Positions 33,942 through 42,070 of a DNA stretch of 64,000 nucleotides are shown piece after piece. Below the pieces are notes generated by a model. That model was not told the DNA's origin and did not search any database. It saw only the letters and a list, made by a program, of their open reading frames with translations. The position numbers were made by a program, and so were the translations under genes. This DNA comes from an uncultured Oscillospiraceae bacterium (lineage in GTDB: Bacteria > Bacillota > Clostridia > Oscillospirales > Ruminococcaceae), in assembly GCA_910586535.1 (NCBI GenBank), contig CAJUHS010000001.1:248396-312395 (forward strand). The letters are read 5' to 3'. Positions within the stretch are counted from its first letter, which is position 1; each line of letters opens with the position of its first letter.

Positions 33942-34388
33942 ATGAAGAGATCAGTGCGGAAAACCATTCTTGCATTATGCACGGCAATCTGTCTCGGATT
34001 TATATGGATCAATTCGGTAATGCCCGGCAGTGTTTCAGGTGAACTCAGCGGGTACGCGGAAAAAATATTGAAAATGTTTTTCGGAGACAGGTTTTTACTG
34101 AGCGAAGCTATTATAAGAAAGCTTGCTCACTGCTTTGAGTTTGCAGTATTCGGCACTATCCTGTCTTTGTTTTTTTATGAAAATCTTGCTGCAAGGCTTC
34201 CTTTAGTAGGCTTTTTCGGCTTGGGCACGGCAGTCTGCGACGAAACAATACAACTTTTTTCAAACGGACGGTCCGCTCAGATAAAGGACATCTGGATAGA
34301 CTTCATCGGATTTGCGGCAGGTACTCTGCTTATTTTTATATTTTATGTGCTTGATAAGGATGAGAAAGGAAAACACAGACGACTATGA
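33942..34388 (+). CDS. VanZ-family membrane protein
   Basis: A 148-residue protein with four membrane helices and the VanZ pattern: IRKLAHCFEFAVFGT (usual RKxxHFxEY) and CDETIQLFSNGRSAQIKDIWIDFIGFAAG (usual DExxQ...PGR...D...N). VanZ proteins are linked to low-level teicoplanin resistance and envelope stress. The next gene starts four bases before its stop, so it is co-translated with the TPR-PASTA gene. Confidence 0.85.
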   Translation: MKRSVRKTILALCTAICLGFIWINSVMPGSVSGELSGYAEKILKMFFGDRFLLSEAIIRKLAHCFEFAVFGTILSLFFYENLAARLPLVGFFGLGTAVCDETIQLFSNGRSAQIKDIWIDFIGFAAGTLLIFIFYVLDKDEKGKHRRL

Positions 34389-35293
34389 ATATAAGAGTCA
34401 GAACGACCTTAATTGCCGCTTCAATTGTTATTATGCTTACAGCCGCTTTCGGGATAATTTATATAGGCAGGAGCAGTATGGATTATGAAGAAAAGCTTGA
34501 ACAGGCAGGAATTTATCTCGAAAACCAAGACTACGATAATGCTATAGCGATCTACAACGGAGTAATATCCGAACACCGATACTGCTCGGAAGCTTACGCC
34601 GGATTGTCAGAAGCTTATTTTTCCAAAAAAAGAACCGACAAAGCTGTTGAGATACTTAAAAAAGGCATGGATTATGCTGACGATGAAGACGTCATAATGG
34701 CGAAATGGAGCGAACTTTTTCCCGATATTCAGTATGCGGACGCTTCGGATGACGACGATCCGGATGATGAGTACGACGAAAGCGGCGATTTTACAGATGA
34801 CTTTGAAGATACGGAAATTACTGCGGAGACCTCTGTTACGCAAACGGAACAGACTGTGACCGAAGTCACGACAGTTCCGCAGGAAACAGAGACCGAAGCT
34901 GAGACTACTGTTCCCACAACTGCCGCAGCTGTTCCGACTACCACGGCAGCGCCTGTTACTGTTACCGTTACTGAGGCTTCCGTTATTGTAACTACTGCTC
35001 CGCCAGCAGTTACGGCTCCGCCGGCAACGACTCAGGCAACTACGCGGGTAACGACCGTTCAAACTACCGCTGCCACTACCACCGTTACCACAACGGAGGC
35101 ACTTAAAGACGTTTCCGTACCCGATCTTACCCGAATGACCCTGGACGAAGCATATGCATGGTGCTCAAAAAATAATGTAATACTAAATGTGGTGGGAACT
35201 GAAAGCGATTCTGCAAAAATACTGTCCCAGAGTCCCGCTCCCGATTCCACAGTCAAGGAGAACTCCTCGATAATCGCAGTTCTTGCCGAATAG
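34385..35293 (+). CDS. Membrane-anchored TPR protein with Thr-rich stalk and C-terminal PASTA domain
   Basis: A 302-residue protein: one membrane anchor (residues 8-27), two to three TPR-like helical repeats (about 35-110; EQAGIYLENQDYDNAIAIYNGVI, then EAYAGLSEAYFSKKRTDKAVEIL), an acidic segment (118-145), a Thr/Val/Ala-rich stalk (about 145-240) and one PASTA domain (242-302; VSVPDLTRMTLDEAYAWCSKNN). PASTA binds peptidoglycan or lipid II, so the protein probably links the membrane to the wall. The TPR-plus-PASTA order is unusual. ATGA overlap with vanZ. Confidence 0.82.
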   Translation: MNIRVRTTLIAASIVIMLTAAFGIIYIGRSSMDYEEKLEQAGIYLENQDYDNAIAIYNGVISEHRYCSEAYAGLSEAYFSKKRTDKAVEILKKGMDYADDEDVIMAKWSELFPDIQYADASDDDDPDDEYDESGDFTDDFEDTEITAETSVTQTEQTVTEVTTVPQETETEAETTVPTTAAAVPTTTAAPVTVTVTEASVIVTTAPPAVTAPPATTQATTRVTTVQTTAATTTVTTTEALKDVSVPDLTRMTLDEAYAWCSKNNVILNVVGTESDSAKILSQSPAPDSTVKENSSIIAVLAE

Positions 35294-35302
35294 GAGGTAA
35301 AC

Positions 35303-36604
35303 ATGAAAAAAATAATTTCTCTGCTTCTGACGATGGCAATGACAGCTTTGCTCCTGCCCGCCGCATCCGTCTGCGCCGCCGATCTCACGGTTTCAAAAAG
35401 CGGAAAAGCGGTTATACCGCAGAACACGAAGAAAGTTTCCGCAGGCGCATTTAAAAGCAATACCGACGTAACATCCGCAGTCATTCCCGACGGCTGCGCT
35501 GTGGAAAATGAAGCCTTTGCAAACTGCGTTAATCTTAAATCGGTTACATTTGAGGGAAGCTCCGCATATATCGGCAGCGAGGCTTTTCTGAACTGCACGT
35601 CACTTGAAAAGCTCACATTTAAAAAGCCGAACGCAAGCATAAAGTACATAGGCGAAAGCGCGTTCAAGAACTGCTTCGCTTTAGAAACCGTAACGCTGCC
35701 ATCAAAAACAGGAGAGATCCGCGAATTTGCATTTGGAAACTGTATCGCGCTGAAAACCTTTACGGTTCCAAAAGTAACCTCCGTCGGGACTCGGGCTGCC
35801 GGTTATATGCTCAACGAAAAGACAGGAGAGTATTTTATTGCTGACGGTAAAACCGAAGCCTATATAAGTTACTACAGAATGTTCAACGGCGATCTTTTGG
35901 AATGGTACTCGCCAAATACCGGCTGTGCTGTGTCAATGAACGTAGTTAAGGACTCCGCCGCTGAAAAATACGCTCATGACAGCGGCATTAGCTGCTCCGT
36001 CTATAAATCTGTGGAAGCACCCGAAGTTACCGCTTCTGCAGGTACTGACAGTATCGTTCTGAAATGGAACAAAATTGAAGGCGCAGACGCATACAGGGTG
36101 AGCTTCCTCAATAATGGAAAATTTTCAGAGTATAAGACCACAACTGCGAAAATGTGTACTGTTGACGGTCTTGAAAGCGGAAAGTCCTACACCTTTAAGG
36201 TATCGGTGCTTAATAAGGTCAAGGCTAACAAATACAGCGAGCTTATAAGCTCCGAAAAAATAACAGTTACCACTACGGTTCCCGAAATAGTAGAAAAGCC
36301 AAAGCCCGGTATTCCCGAAGCCCCGTCTGTTACTGCGGAAGCAAGCACGGACAGCATTACGCTGAGGTGGAAAAAAATTAAAAACGCCGACGCATACCAG
36401 GTAAGGATCTATAACAGCGAAAAAAACAGGTACGAAAAATACAAAAACGTATACGGCCGCTCCTGTACAGTAACCGGTCTTAAAAGCGGCACAGAGTATA
36501 AATTCAAGGTTATTTCGCTTTATTCGGTCAGAAACAAATACTCTGAAGGAAAATCAACTGACGATATTGTGATCTCTACTGCGGATATCGTTAAAACAAA
36601 ATAA
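35303..36604 (+). CDS. Secreted BspA-type leucine-rich repeat protein with two fibronectin III domains
   Basis: A 433-residue secreted protein: signal peptide (1-25, ends VCA-AD), four or five BspA-type LRR_5 repeats (about 40-165; FANCVNLKSVTFEGSS, AFLNCTSLEKLTF, AFKNCFALETVTLP) and two Fn3 domains (about 235-325 and 335-430; TDSIVLKWNKIEGADAYRV and TDSITLRWKKIKNADAYQV). This is typical of surface adhesins or scaffold proteins of gut Clostridia. No sorting motif or transmembrane tail is visible. It is the last gene before a terminator. AGGAGGT precedes the ATG. Confidence 0.88.
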   Translation: MKKIISLLLTMAMTALLLPAASVCAADLTVSKSGKAVIPQNTKKVSAGAFKSNTDVTSAVIPDGCAVENEAFANCVNLKSVTFEGSSAYIGSEAFLNCTSLEKLTFKKPNASIKYIGESAFKNCFALETVTLPSKTGEIREFAFGNCIALKTFTVPKVTSVGTRAAGYMLNEKTGEYFIADGKTEAYISYYRMFNGDLLEWYSPNTGCAVSMNVVKDSAAEKYAHDSGISCSVYKSVEAPEVTASAGTDSIVLKWNKIEGADAYRVSFLNNGKFSEYKTTTAKMCTVDGLESGKSYTFKVSVLNKVKANKYSELISSEKITVTTTVPEIVEKPKPGIPEAPSVTAEASTDSITLRWKKIKNADAYQVRIYNSEKNRYEKYKNVYGRSCTVTGLKSGTEYKFKVISLYSVRNKYSEGKSTDDIVISTADIVKTK

Positions 36605-36609
36605 ACCCG

Positions 36610-36645
36610 AAAGTCCGGCTCTTTTTTCAGAGCCGGACTTTTTTA
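36610..36645 (+). terminator. Rho-independent terminator of the polysaccharide/surface gene cluster
   Basis: A 13-bp stem (AAAGTCCGGCTCT at 36610-36622 with AGAGCCGGACTTT at 36629-36641) is followed by TTTT, six bases after the stop of the LRR-Fn3 gene. Confidence 0.92.
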
Positions 36646-36741
36646 ACCGTTCAAGCAGCCAGTTGACGCCTTTCTTTAAAATATCCTATCAGAAAATGTA
36701 ATTTGACAAGCTATGCTAAACCGCTGTTTTATGTTCTATCA

Positions 36742-36766
36742 ATTTCAAGTAAGTGTTACTTGAAAT
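36742..36766. promoter_or_regulatory. Perfect 11-bp palindromic operator overlapping a -35 box
   Basis: Arms ATTTCAAGTAA (36742-36752) and TTACTTGAAAT (36756-36766) with a GTG centre. The right arm contains the -35 TTGAAA (36760-36765). A dimeric repressor bound here would block the promoter of the gene at 37043. The regulator is not next door. Confidence 0.65.
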
Positions 36767-36788
36767 ACCTTCTCAAATATGGTATAAT
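36760..36788 (+). promoter_or_regulatory. Promoter of the orphan gene at 37043
   Basis: TTGAAA (36760-36765), 17 bases, TATAAT (36783-36788). The leader to the start codon is about 250 bases. Confidence 0.7.
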
Positions 36789-37042
36789 TACACAATAACT
36801 GTGTAAGAGCTTCTCTCTATGAACAGCAAACTTTCTAAGATTTACAGCAGCAAATTTAAGACTGACTCAATTAGTAACTATCAGCTTTCTTTGTGCTATT
36901 ATTTTTTCAGATATAATTCTTATAGCTAAAACGCAAGTGAAAATCGCTAAATACACAATGGAAAAAACGCCGAGGCATGGACAAAACACCGCGAGGAACA
37001 GTCCCAAATTAAGTAAATATAAATCCAAATGGAGGAATCAAC

Positions 37043-38209
37043 GTGAAAAAACAGCTTACCGTTCACCCATTTCCGCATGACGCAGAATCTAACGGATTCA
37101 TCGCGGCTTTGTCAAGTGTAGTATGCGCTGCCCGAAAATACACCGACGACACTCCCTACTGGTGCTCACCTAAAGGATTCTACTGCAAAAAATGCGGCGG
37201 CTGCACCGGTCAATCGCTGGGCAAGACACAATTAAGCGTCTATCATTGTCTGCTCACCGCATCCGGGCTGGCGTTTGGCTTTGATTATCCCGAAGATGAC
37301 AGCGTCGGCTCGCACACTATTCCCAATACCCCGGTCGGCTGGCGTTGGGACGACGGTTTTATGTCGGATATCATGGATTTTGCGGGACTTTCGTTTATTC
37401 GCTGCAAAAATAAAACTGCTGCGGAGATTCGCGCTGTCATAAAAAATTCGATTGACGCGGGGTACCCTGCAATGGCGGCGAATCATCGGGTTTATCCGAA
37501 TGAAATGACGTGGAGTTCATGCTGGAAGATCATATGCGGATACACGGACGACGGGATCACTGTGATGAATTACGGCGGCGAGGTTAGCAACGAGACTGAC
37601 GGCACATATGAAGATATTATCGTTATCACCGGCAAGGTTGACTGCACAAATGATGCAGCTTGCAATGGTAACAAGCGAAAGCAGACTTATTTTGACGTAC
37701 TCAAGCGGATATACGCTGTGCTGAGCGATCCATCACACGACGCTTTGGAGGATGAAATTATGGCTGACTTGTCAAATGTCACGACAGAAAATGCCGTAAT
37801 GTTGTCGTATAAGCTAATGGGGATAAACGGCGTTCCGATTGAAGCAAGGTGGCACGCGGCGGAAGCCTTTACATCGAAGGACAATCTTCTGTATTCACTT
37901 GTCAATTTGTCACCGGCAGGTTCTGCGGAGTCAAATGTGCTGAAAGCTGCGGCCGAGAAATTGTCAGATCTGTTTTTTAAACGCTACATTGCAGAGGGGA
38001 ACAACGAAACTCATGGAATCGGCTGGAAAATCTGGGCTTGTCTGAATGTCGGTCCACAGACCGGATACCTCCCAACGGAGGAGTCATTTAATCTGATTCA
38101 GCAGCCTGATGTGCAAAGTGAGCTAAAGAGGCTGTTCCGAATAGTATTCGACAACGACCGCGCGGTAGCTAACGGGATCATGGAGGCTTTGAACGCTGTA
38201 CACAGTTAA
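37043..38209 (+). CDS. Orphan cytoplasmic protein, possibly papain-like fold (BtrH/C39-like), function unknown
   Basis: A 388-residue protein without signal or membrane segment. The N-terminal half has Cys-rich stretches (YWCSPKGFYCKKCGGCTG) and the pattern IICGYTDDGITVMNYGG near residue 165-181. That pattern resembles the His/Asp strand of C39-like or BtrH-type cysteine peptidase folds (here without the His), so any link is tentative. The C-terminal half is helical. GTG start with GGAGG 7 bases upstream. Codon use (many TTG, CGG, ATC, GGG) differs from neighbours, suggesting transfer. Its promoter is covered by a palindrome. Confidence 0.68.
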   Translation: MKKQLTVHPFPHDAESNGFIAALSSVVCAARKYTDDTPYWCSPKGFYCKKCGGCTGQSLGKTQLSVYHCLLTASGLAFGFDYPEDDSVGSHTIPNTPVGWRWDDGFMSDIMDFAGLSFIRCKNKTAAEIRAVIKNSIDAGYPAMAANHRVYPNEMTWSSCWKIICGYTDDGITVMNYGGEVSNETDGTYEDIIVITGKVDCTNDAACNGNKRKQTYFDVLKRIYAVLSDPSHDALEDEIMADLSNVTTENAVMLSYKLMGINGVPIEARWHAAEAFTSKDNLLYSLVNLSPAGSAESNVLKAAAEKLSDLFFKRYIAEGNNETHGIGWKIWACLNVGPQTGYLPTEESFNLIQQPDVQSELKRLFRIVFDNDRAVANGIMEALNAVHS

Positions 38210-38250
38210 TGTGTTTACCGCAATTCAAATATACTTAAAATAACTGCGAA

Positions 38251-39084
38251 CTAAAGCTTCAGCAGATTTTTCGCATTTTTATGAAGTATCATTTCCCGCT
38301 CCCGACAGGTAAGAGGGATTTCAGAGAATCGCTTCAGCTCCTCGGCGGCTATCCACATAGGGTAGTCAGTGCCGAACAGTACCCTGTCCGCTCCGTATGA
38401 GTCTATAATCAGCTTTGCGCGTTCGGGGGATATTGCATACAGTGAACTTGAACAATCCGTCCAGAGATTGCCGTACTTACGCCCGCCCAGTACGTATACT
38501 GCGGAATCCCATTCCGACCAGCCTCCGAAGTGTGCCGCGATAACATCAAGCTTCGGAAACGCCTCCAGTACCTTAGCAAGCCTTTCAGGTTTCGACCATT
38601 GATACCGGCTGTCGCCAGTGTGGATAAGAATAGGCATTCTTCCCTCGGCAGCCTCATAAATTTTCATAGCTTTCGGGTCATCGATGCAGAACTGCTGGAA
38701 ATCGGGGTGAAGCTTTATTCCCCTGAGTCCAAAAGAGACTGCCCTGTCTATTTCCTTTTCAATGTCGGGATAGTCCGGGTGCATTGCCGCGAAGCCGATA
38801 AAATTATCGGGAAATTTCTTTACGGAATGTGAAATAAAATTGTTAATGCTTTCCACCTGCTCGGGAACAGTTGCAACAGACTGAACGATAAATTTCGTTA
38901 TTCCCGATTCCGCGCCCGATCTTATCAGGTCTTCGGCAGTACCTGCGCAGTGCATTTCAAGTCCGTTATAAAAGCTGCCTATTCCCGCAACGGCTTTTTC
39001 AGCAATCTTATTTGGGAAAATATGAGCATGAGCGTCAATTATAGACGTGGATTTTTCCGCGTTTTTATTTGTATCAGCCTGCAT
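38251..39084 (-). CDS. Amidohydrolase-family (amidohydro_2) TIM-barrel metal hydrolase
   Basis: A 277-residue enzyme of the metal-dependent TIM-barrel hydrolases. HAHIF near residue 18-22 gives the two metal ligands, IKLHPDFQQF and ILIHTGD the next ones, VIAAHFGG another His, and LFGTDYP near the C-terminus the catalytic Asp. It resembles members annotated as decarboxylases or lactonases of the ACMSD group; the substrate is unknown. It lies just downstream of the MATE gene (39 bases) on the same strand, with GGAGG before its ATG. Confidence 0.85.
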   Translation of the reverse strand: MQADTNKNAEKSTSIIDAHAHIFPNKIAEKAVAGIGSFYNGLEMHCAGTAEDLIRSGAESGITKFIVQSVATVPEQVESINNFISHSVKKFPDNFIGFAAMHPDYPDIEKEIDRAVSFGLRGIKLHPDFQQFCIDDPKAMKIYEAAEGRMPILIHTGDSRYQWSKPERLAKVLEAFPKLDVIAAHFGGWSEWDSAVYVLGGRKYGNLWTDCSSSLYAISPERAKLIIDSYGADRVLFGTDYPMWIAAEELKRFSEIPLTCREREMILHKNAKNLLKL

Positions 39085-39123
39085 TTTTGACCTCCTTTGA
39101 GTCAGTATGCTATATGTGCAATA

Positions 39124-40533
39124 TTATTGCTTGCCGATTTTGCTGAGGGAACTGGCAAACGCCGTGCTTCGCCAGTTGCCCTTAAGATAGAACCACAAGG
39201 ACATTGCCGCCGACAGTCCCCAGCCTATCGGCCATGCCCACAAAAATCCGTCAAAACCCATCCCTGCCGCAGGGATAACTCCCGCTATTGCTTCGGGGAC
39301 AAGCAGATAGGACAGCACCACTCTAAGCAGCAGGTCGCTGAATGTGGCAGCCATAAAGGATTTCATAGCTCCCGCGCCCTTTAGAACTCCGTCGGAAAGC
39401 AGTTTTACGCCGAGAACAGCGTAGAACGGAGATACTGCGCGCAGGAATGAAACGCCTATCCTCAGAGCTTCATCCGAGGGTTCGGAGAAGAATATGCCTA
39501 TCATTGCTTTGCTGAAGCACAGGTAGCACACCAGAAACGGCACTACACAAACCGCCGTAAATACCATTCCCGCCTTGTAGCCCTGCGGAACGCGCCCGTG
39601 CTTTCCCGCTCCTACGTTCTGCGCCGTAAAGGAGCTTATGCCGTTGGAAATGCACGCCATGGCGTTTACAGCAAAGGTATTCAGCTTTATCGCCGAGGAG
39701 TAACCCGCAATAACCGCCGAATCCATATCGTTTACCAGTCCCTGAATAAGCAGATTTCCCACCGATACAAAGCTTTGCTGACATATTGTCGGTATGGCTA
39801 TGCGGCTTATAGTTCTAAGCATATGGGGTGAAAACAGGGGGCTTTTGTGTACTGTTTTTATCTTTCCGATACGGGAAAAAAGCGATACCGCGGCAAGCAC
39901 AGCGGATACGCCCTGCGCTATAAAGGTAGCCCACGCAACGCCCGCAACCCCCATCTGCATCGGAATTACCATTATCAGATCGAGAATAATATTTCCCACA
40001 GAGGAAGCGATAAGAAAGATAAGCGGGGTCCTGGAATCTCCCAGCGCGGTGAAAATTCCAGTGCAGACGTTGTACATAAAGAGAAACGGCAGCCCCGCTA
40101 TGTATATCCGCAGATACAAAGCTGAATCGGCAAATATGTCTGCGGGAGTGTTGAGGGCAGTCATTATCGGGTCGCAGAATATAAGTCCACCCACGGTAAG
40201 AACAGCCGCCAGAGCGAGAGTTGTTATCATTGATGTGGATACTGCCGTTTTCATGCGGACGTGCTCTTTCGCTCCGAAAAGCTGGGAGATAACAACAGCG
40301 CAGCCTCCGTTTATTCCGTTGGCTATCTGGATAAACAGCATCGTCACCGGGTAGGAGGCTCCAACCGCGGCAAGAGCAAGCTCGCCGTCTATGGGCGCGG
40401 AGCCGACAAAATTTCCCGCTATAACGCTGTCGCAGATATTGTACATCTGCTGAAAAATAATGCTGATAAGCATTGGCAGAGTGAACCGCCATACCAGCGA
40501 CGAAGGTTTGCCTTTGGTAAGATCGGTAATCAA
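39124..40533 (-). CDS. MATE-family efflux transporter (second)
   Basis: A 469-residue, 12-helix MATE protein: GKPSSLVWRFTLPMLISIIFQQMYNICDSVIAGNFVG at the N-terminus, IANGINGGCAVVISQLFGAKEH after helix 2 and GISSFTAQNVGAGKHGRV in the second half. It belongs to the DinF/NorM-like branch and is diverged from the MATE at 9.8-11.2 kb. The start is TTG at 40533, with AAAGGA nine bases upstream and no nearer ATG. Co-directional with the amidohydrolase gene. Confidence 0.9.
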   Translation of the reverse strand: MITDLTKGKPSSLVWRFTLPMLISIIFQQMYNICDSVIAGNFVGSAPIDGELALAAVGASYPVTMLFIQIANGINGGCAVVISQLFGAKEHVRMKTAVSTSMITTLALAAVLTVGGLIFCDPIMTALNTPADIFADSALYLRIYIAGLPFLFMYNVCTGIFTALGDSRTPLIFLIASSVGNIILDLIMVIPMQMGVAGVAWATFIAQGVSAVLAAVSLFSRIGKIKTVHKSPLFSPHMLRTISRIAIPTICQQSFVSVGNLLIQGLVNDMDSAVIAGYSSAIKLNTFAVNAMACISNGISSFTAQNVGAGKHGRVPQGYKAGMVFTAVCVVPFLVCYLCFSKAMIGIFFSEPSDEALRIGVSFLRAVSPFYAVLGVKLLSDGVLKGAGAMKSFMAATFSDLLLRVVLSYLLVPEAIAGVIPAAGMGFDGFLWAWPIGWGLSAAMSLWFYLKGNWRSTAFASSLSKIGKQ

Positions 40534-40600
40534 GATTTAAAATCCTTTCATATTTGATATTCAAGCGCAGCTTTAACAAGTTGCCCAATAGGTCAGCTTA

Positions 40601-41008
40601 TCAAAATCGGCTTTTGTTCTCCGAAACAAAGTTTATAAACTCGGAATATCTTGCTTCTAAAAGCAGTCTTTCCTCCTCGCTTATCCCGTGTTCGCAGTTA
40701 AAATCATCGAAAATGATTCGGTTATCTTCAATTATTCGATTTGCAAAATATTTGCTGTCCTTATGCTTTTTACACATCTTTCCTATCAATTTCAAAAAAT
40801 CCGTATATGCACAGGAAGTATTCTTATAATGCTTAAGCAATAAATAAGAGACGCATCCTATCTTTTGCAAATCACTGTAATTGAAGACAGCACATTCCAA
40901 ATCCTTTAAAATAACAATTACACTTATAGTATCCTTGGTTATTATCGCATAATTGCAATTTAAATCGTTTTCGTCTCTCATTGAAATTTGCACAGTAGAT
41001 TCAGTCAT
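40601..41008 (-). CDS. Hypothetical AT-rich protein
   Basis: A 135-residue soluble protein, Lys/Ile/Glu-rich, with no recognised family. The open frame begins at 41032, but GGAGG before the ATG at 41008 (MTESTVQIS) sets the start there. Lower GC and different codon use than the flanking MATE and Hsp20 genes suggest a mobile or newly acquired gene. No phage or toxin-antitoxin partner is visible. Confidence 0.6.
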   Translation of the reverse strand: MTESTVQISMRDENDLNCNYAIITKDTISVIVILKDLECAVFNYSDLQKIGCVSYLLLKHYKNTSCAYTDFLKLIGKMCKKHKDSKYFANRIIEDNRIIFDDFNCEHGISEEERLLLEARYSEFINFVSENKSRF

Positions 41009-41257
41009 TTTCCTTATACCTCCAATTCGCAAAGCTTCTATTTATATATTTGATTATAAAATCTTATCTGAAACAAATTTATTCGTTTTTTATGCATGAA
41101 CCCATCTTATGGTCGATGGACAATCGGGCAGCGGTTATTTATCTCTGCTATAATTATACAACTTTCAATGGATATTCGCAAATAAAAACAGTACAAATTT
41201 TATCAACAGCCCCGCCTGTAAATTGTAGATTCTGCGTAACTTCGTGCTGTATAACAA
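41009..41257. other. Intergenic region, no gene seen
   Basis: AT-rich DNA between the hypothetical gene and hsp20. A 70-codon plus-strand frame (41050-41262) has no ribosome site and no homology and is considered chance. Confidence 0.4.
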
Positions 41258-41303
41258 AATGAAGTGCCCCGTCCGACGCGTTATCCGGACAGGGTACTTC
41301 AAA
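41258..41303 (-). terminator. Terminator of the hsp20 gene
   Basis: On the minus strand GAAGTACCCTGTCCG pairs with CGGACGGGGCACTTC (two mismatched positions) at 41262-41303 and is followed by ATTTTGTT. It lies ten bases past the hsp20 stop codon. Confidence 0.65.
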
Positions 41304-41312
41304 TTTTTGCCG

Positions 41313-41738
41313 TTATCTTATTTCAAGACGTTTTGTTTCCGGGGGCGCTATCTGCTTTTTAGGCAGAGCAACGGTCAGAACGCCGTTTTTGTACTCCGCG
41401 TCGATCTTTTCGGCGTTGACGTTGGAGATATCGAAGCTTCTGCGGTAAGAGCCGTAGGAACGCTCGCGGCGGATATATCTGCCGTCGCTGTCATTGTCCT
41501 CAGTTTCAGAGCTGTGCTCCGCTGTTAGGGTAAGAAATCCCCCGTCGATATCGAGGCTGATGTCTTGCTTATCGAAGCCCGGAAGCTCGGCTTCAAGAAC
41601 GTACCTGTCGCCCTTGTCCTTAATATCGGTCTTGCAGGAATTAAAGGAAGCCGCGTTTCCGAAAAAATCCTTTTCAAAGTCACGGAAAGCGTTGAACATA
41701 TCGTAACTCTTTCTCTCAAACGGTGTAAGTCCAAACAT
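41313..41738 (-). CDS. hsp20: Hsp20/alpha-crystallin small heat-shock protein
   Basis: A 141-residue small chaperone. N-terminus MFGLTPFERKSYDMFNAFRDFEKDFFGN, alpha-crystallin domain at about 35-130 (KDKGDRYVLEAELPGFDKQDISLDIDGG, SYGSYRRSFDISNVNAEKIDAEYKNGVLTVALPKK) and a C-terminal IAP-like motif (QIAPPETK) for oligomer assembly. Such chaperones hold unfolded proteins without ATP. An ATG at 41756 lies upstream, but AAAGGAG spaced about 10 bases before 41738 and the family N-terminus favour the inner ATG. A CIRCE operator lies 231 bases upstream. Confidence 0.93.
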   Translation of the reverse strand: MFGLTPFERKSYDMFNAFRDFEKDFFGNAASFNSCKTDIKDKGDRYVLEAELPGFDKQDISLDIDGGFLTLTAEHSSETEDNDSDGRYIRRERSYGSYRRSFDISNVNAEKIDAEYKNGVLTVALPKKQIAPPETKRLEIR

Positions 41739-42031
41739 ATAAAGTACTCCTTTCATAGGTCAGAAAACAGAAGACAGAAACGGTAATCGTAAAATGTTCC
41801 ATTTTCCGTTCATCTGCACCTCTATTAAATTATTTATTTTTTTATTTTAAATATTCCCGGTATATCGGCGGTTCATTGGTACCACGCCCTTTCTTTTTCT
41901 TTCATCAGCTATATGATACCACTCTTATATGACAAAAATATCAGTATTTTGTGAAGAAATGGCGAAAATTAGCACTCATCAATATTGAGTGCTAATTTCT
42001 ATATTGTATGTGCGGAGAACATATTCCGTGC
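41739..42031. other. hsp20 leader region with small upstream frame and CIRCE
   Basis: The leader is about 230 bases. A 17-codon minus-strand frame (41813-41760; MNGKWNILRLPFLSSVF) has GAGGTG just before its ATG and ends 22 bases before the Hsp20 ATG; it might be a leader peptide. Upstream of it the CIRCE operator is found. A possible promoter (TTGCAC near 42030 and TACAAT near 42005, wide spacer) precedes CIRCE. Confidence 0.4.
41969..41995. promoter_or_regulatory. CIRCE element (HrcA operator)
   Basis: TTAGCACTC (41969-41977), nine-base spacer, GAGTGCTAA (41987-41995): an exact match to the CIRCE consensus. The nearest downstream gene it can serve is hsp20 on the minus strand. HrcA binds CIRCE and represses chaperone genes until GroEL is titrated by unfolded protein. 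Confidence 0.93.
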
Positions 42032-42062
42032 AAAAAAGAGGCAGAAACCAAGTCCTGCCTCT
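42032..42062 (-). terminator. Rho-independent terminator of galT
   Basis: An eight-bp stem (AGAGGCAG at 42037-42044 with CTGCCTCT at 42055-42062) ends on the minus strand in TTTTTT, directly after the galT stop. Confidence 0.85.
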
Positions 42063-42070
42063 ATCATACT

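Larger units (their letters stand above)
36646..37042. other. Promoter and leader region of the orphan gene at 37043, with a frameshifted small frame
   Basis: Besides the palindrome and promoter, the leader holds a 36-codon frame from ATG 36820 (MNSKLSKIYSSK). In the next frame (about 36857-37082) a hydrophobic segment and basic tail are read (LVTISFLCAIIFSDIILIA ...). If joined by a shift this would be a small single-pass membrane protein overlapping the next start. It looks like a decayed or frameshifted small gene, or chance. Confidence 0.35.

Noticed and set aside
37043..38209. Confident assignment of the orphan protein as a C39 or papain-like peptidase
   Set aside because: The GYTDDGITVMNYGG stretch resembles such folds, but no catalytic Cys-His pair in the right order can be pointed out.
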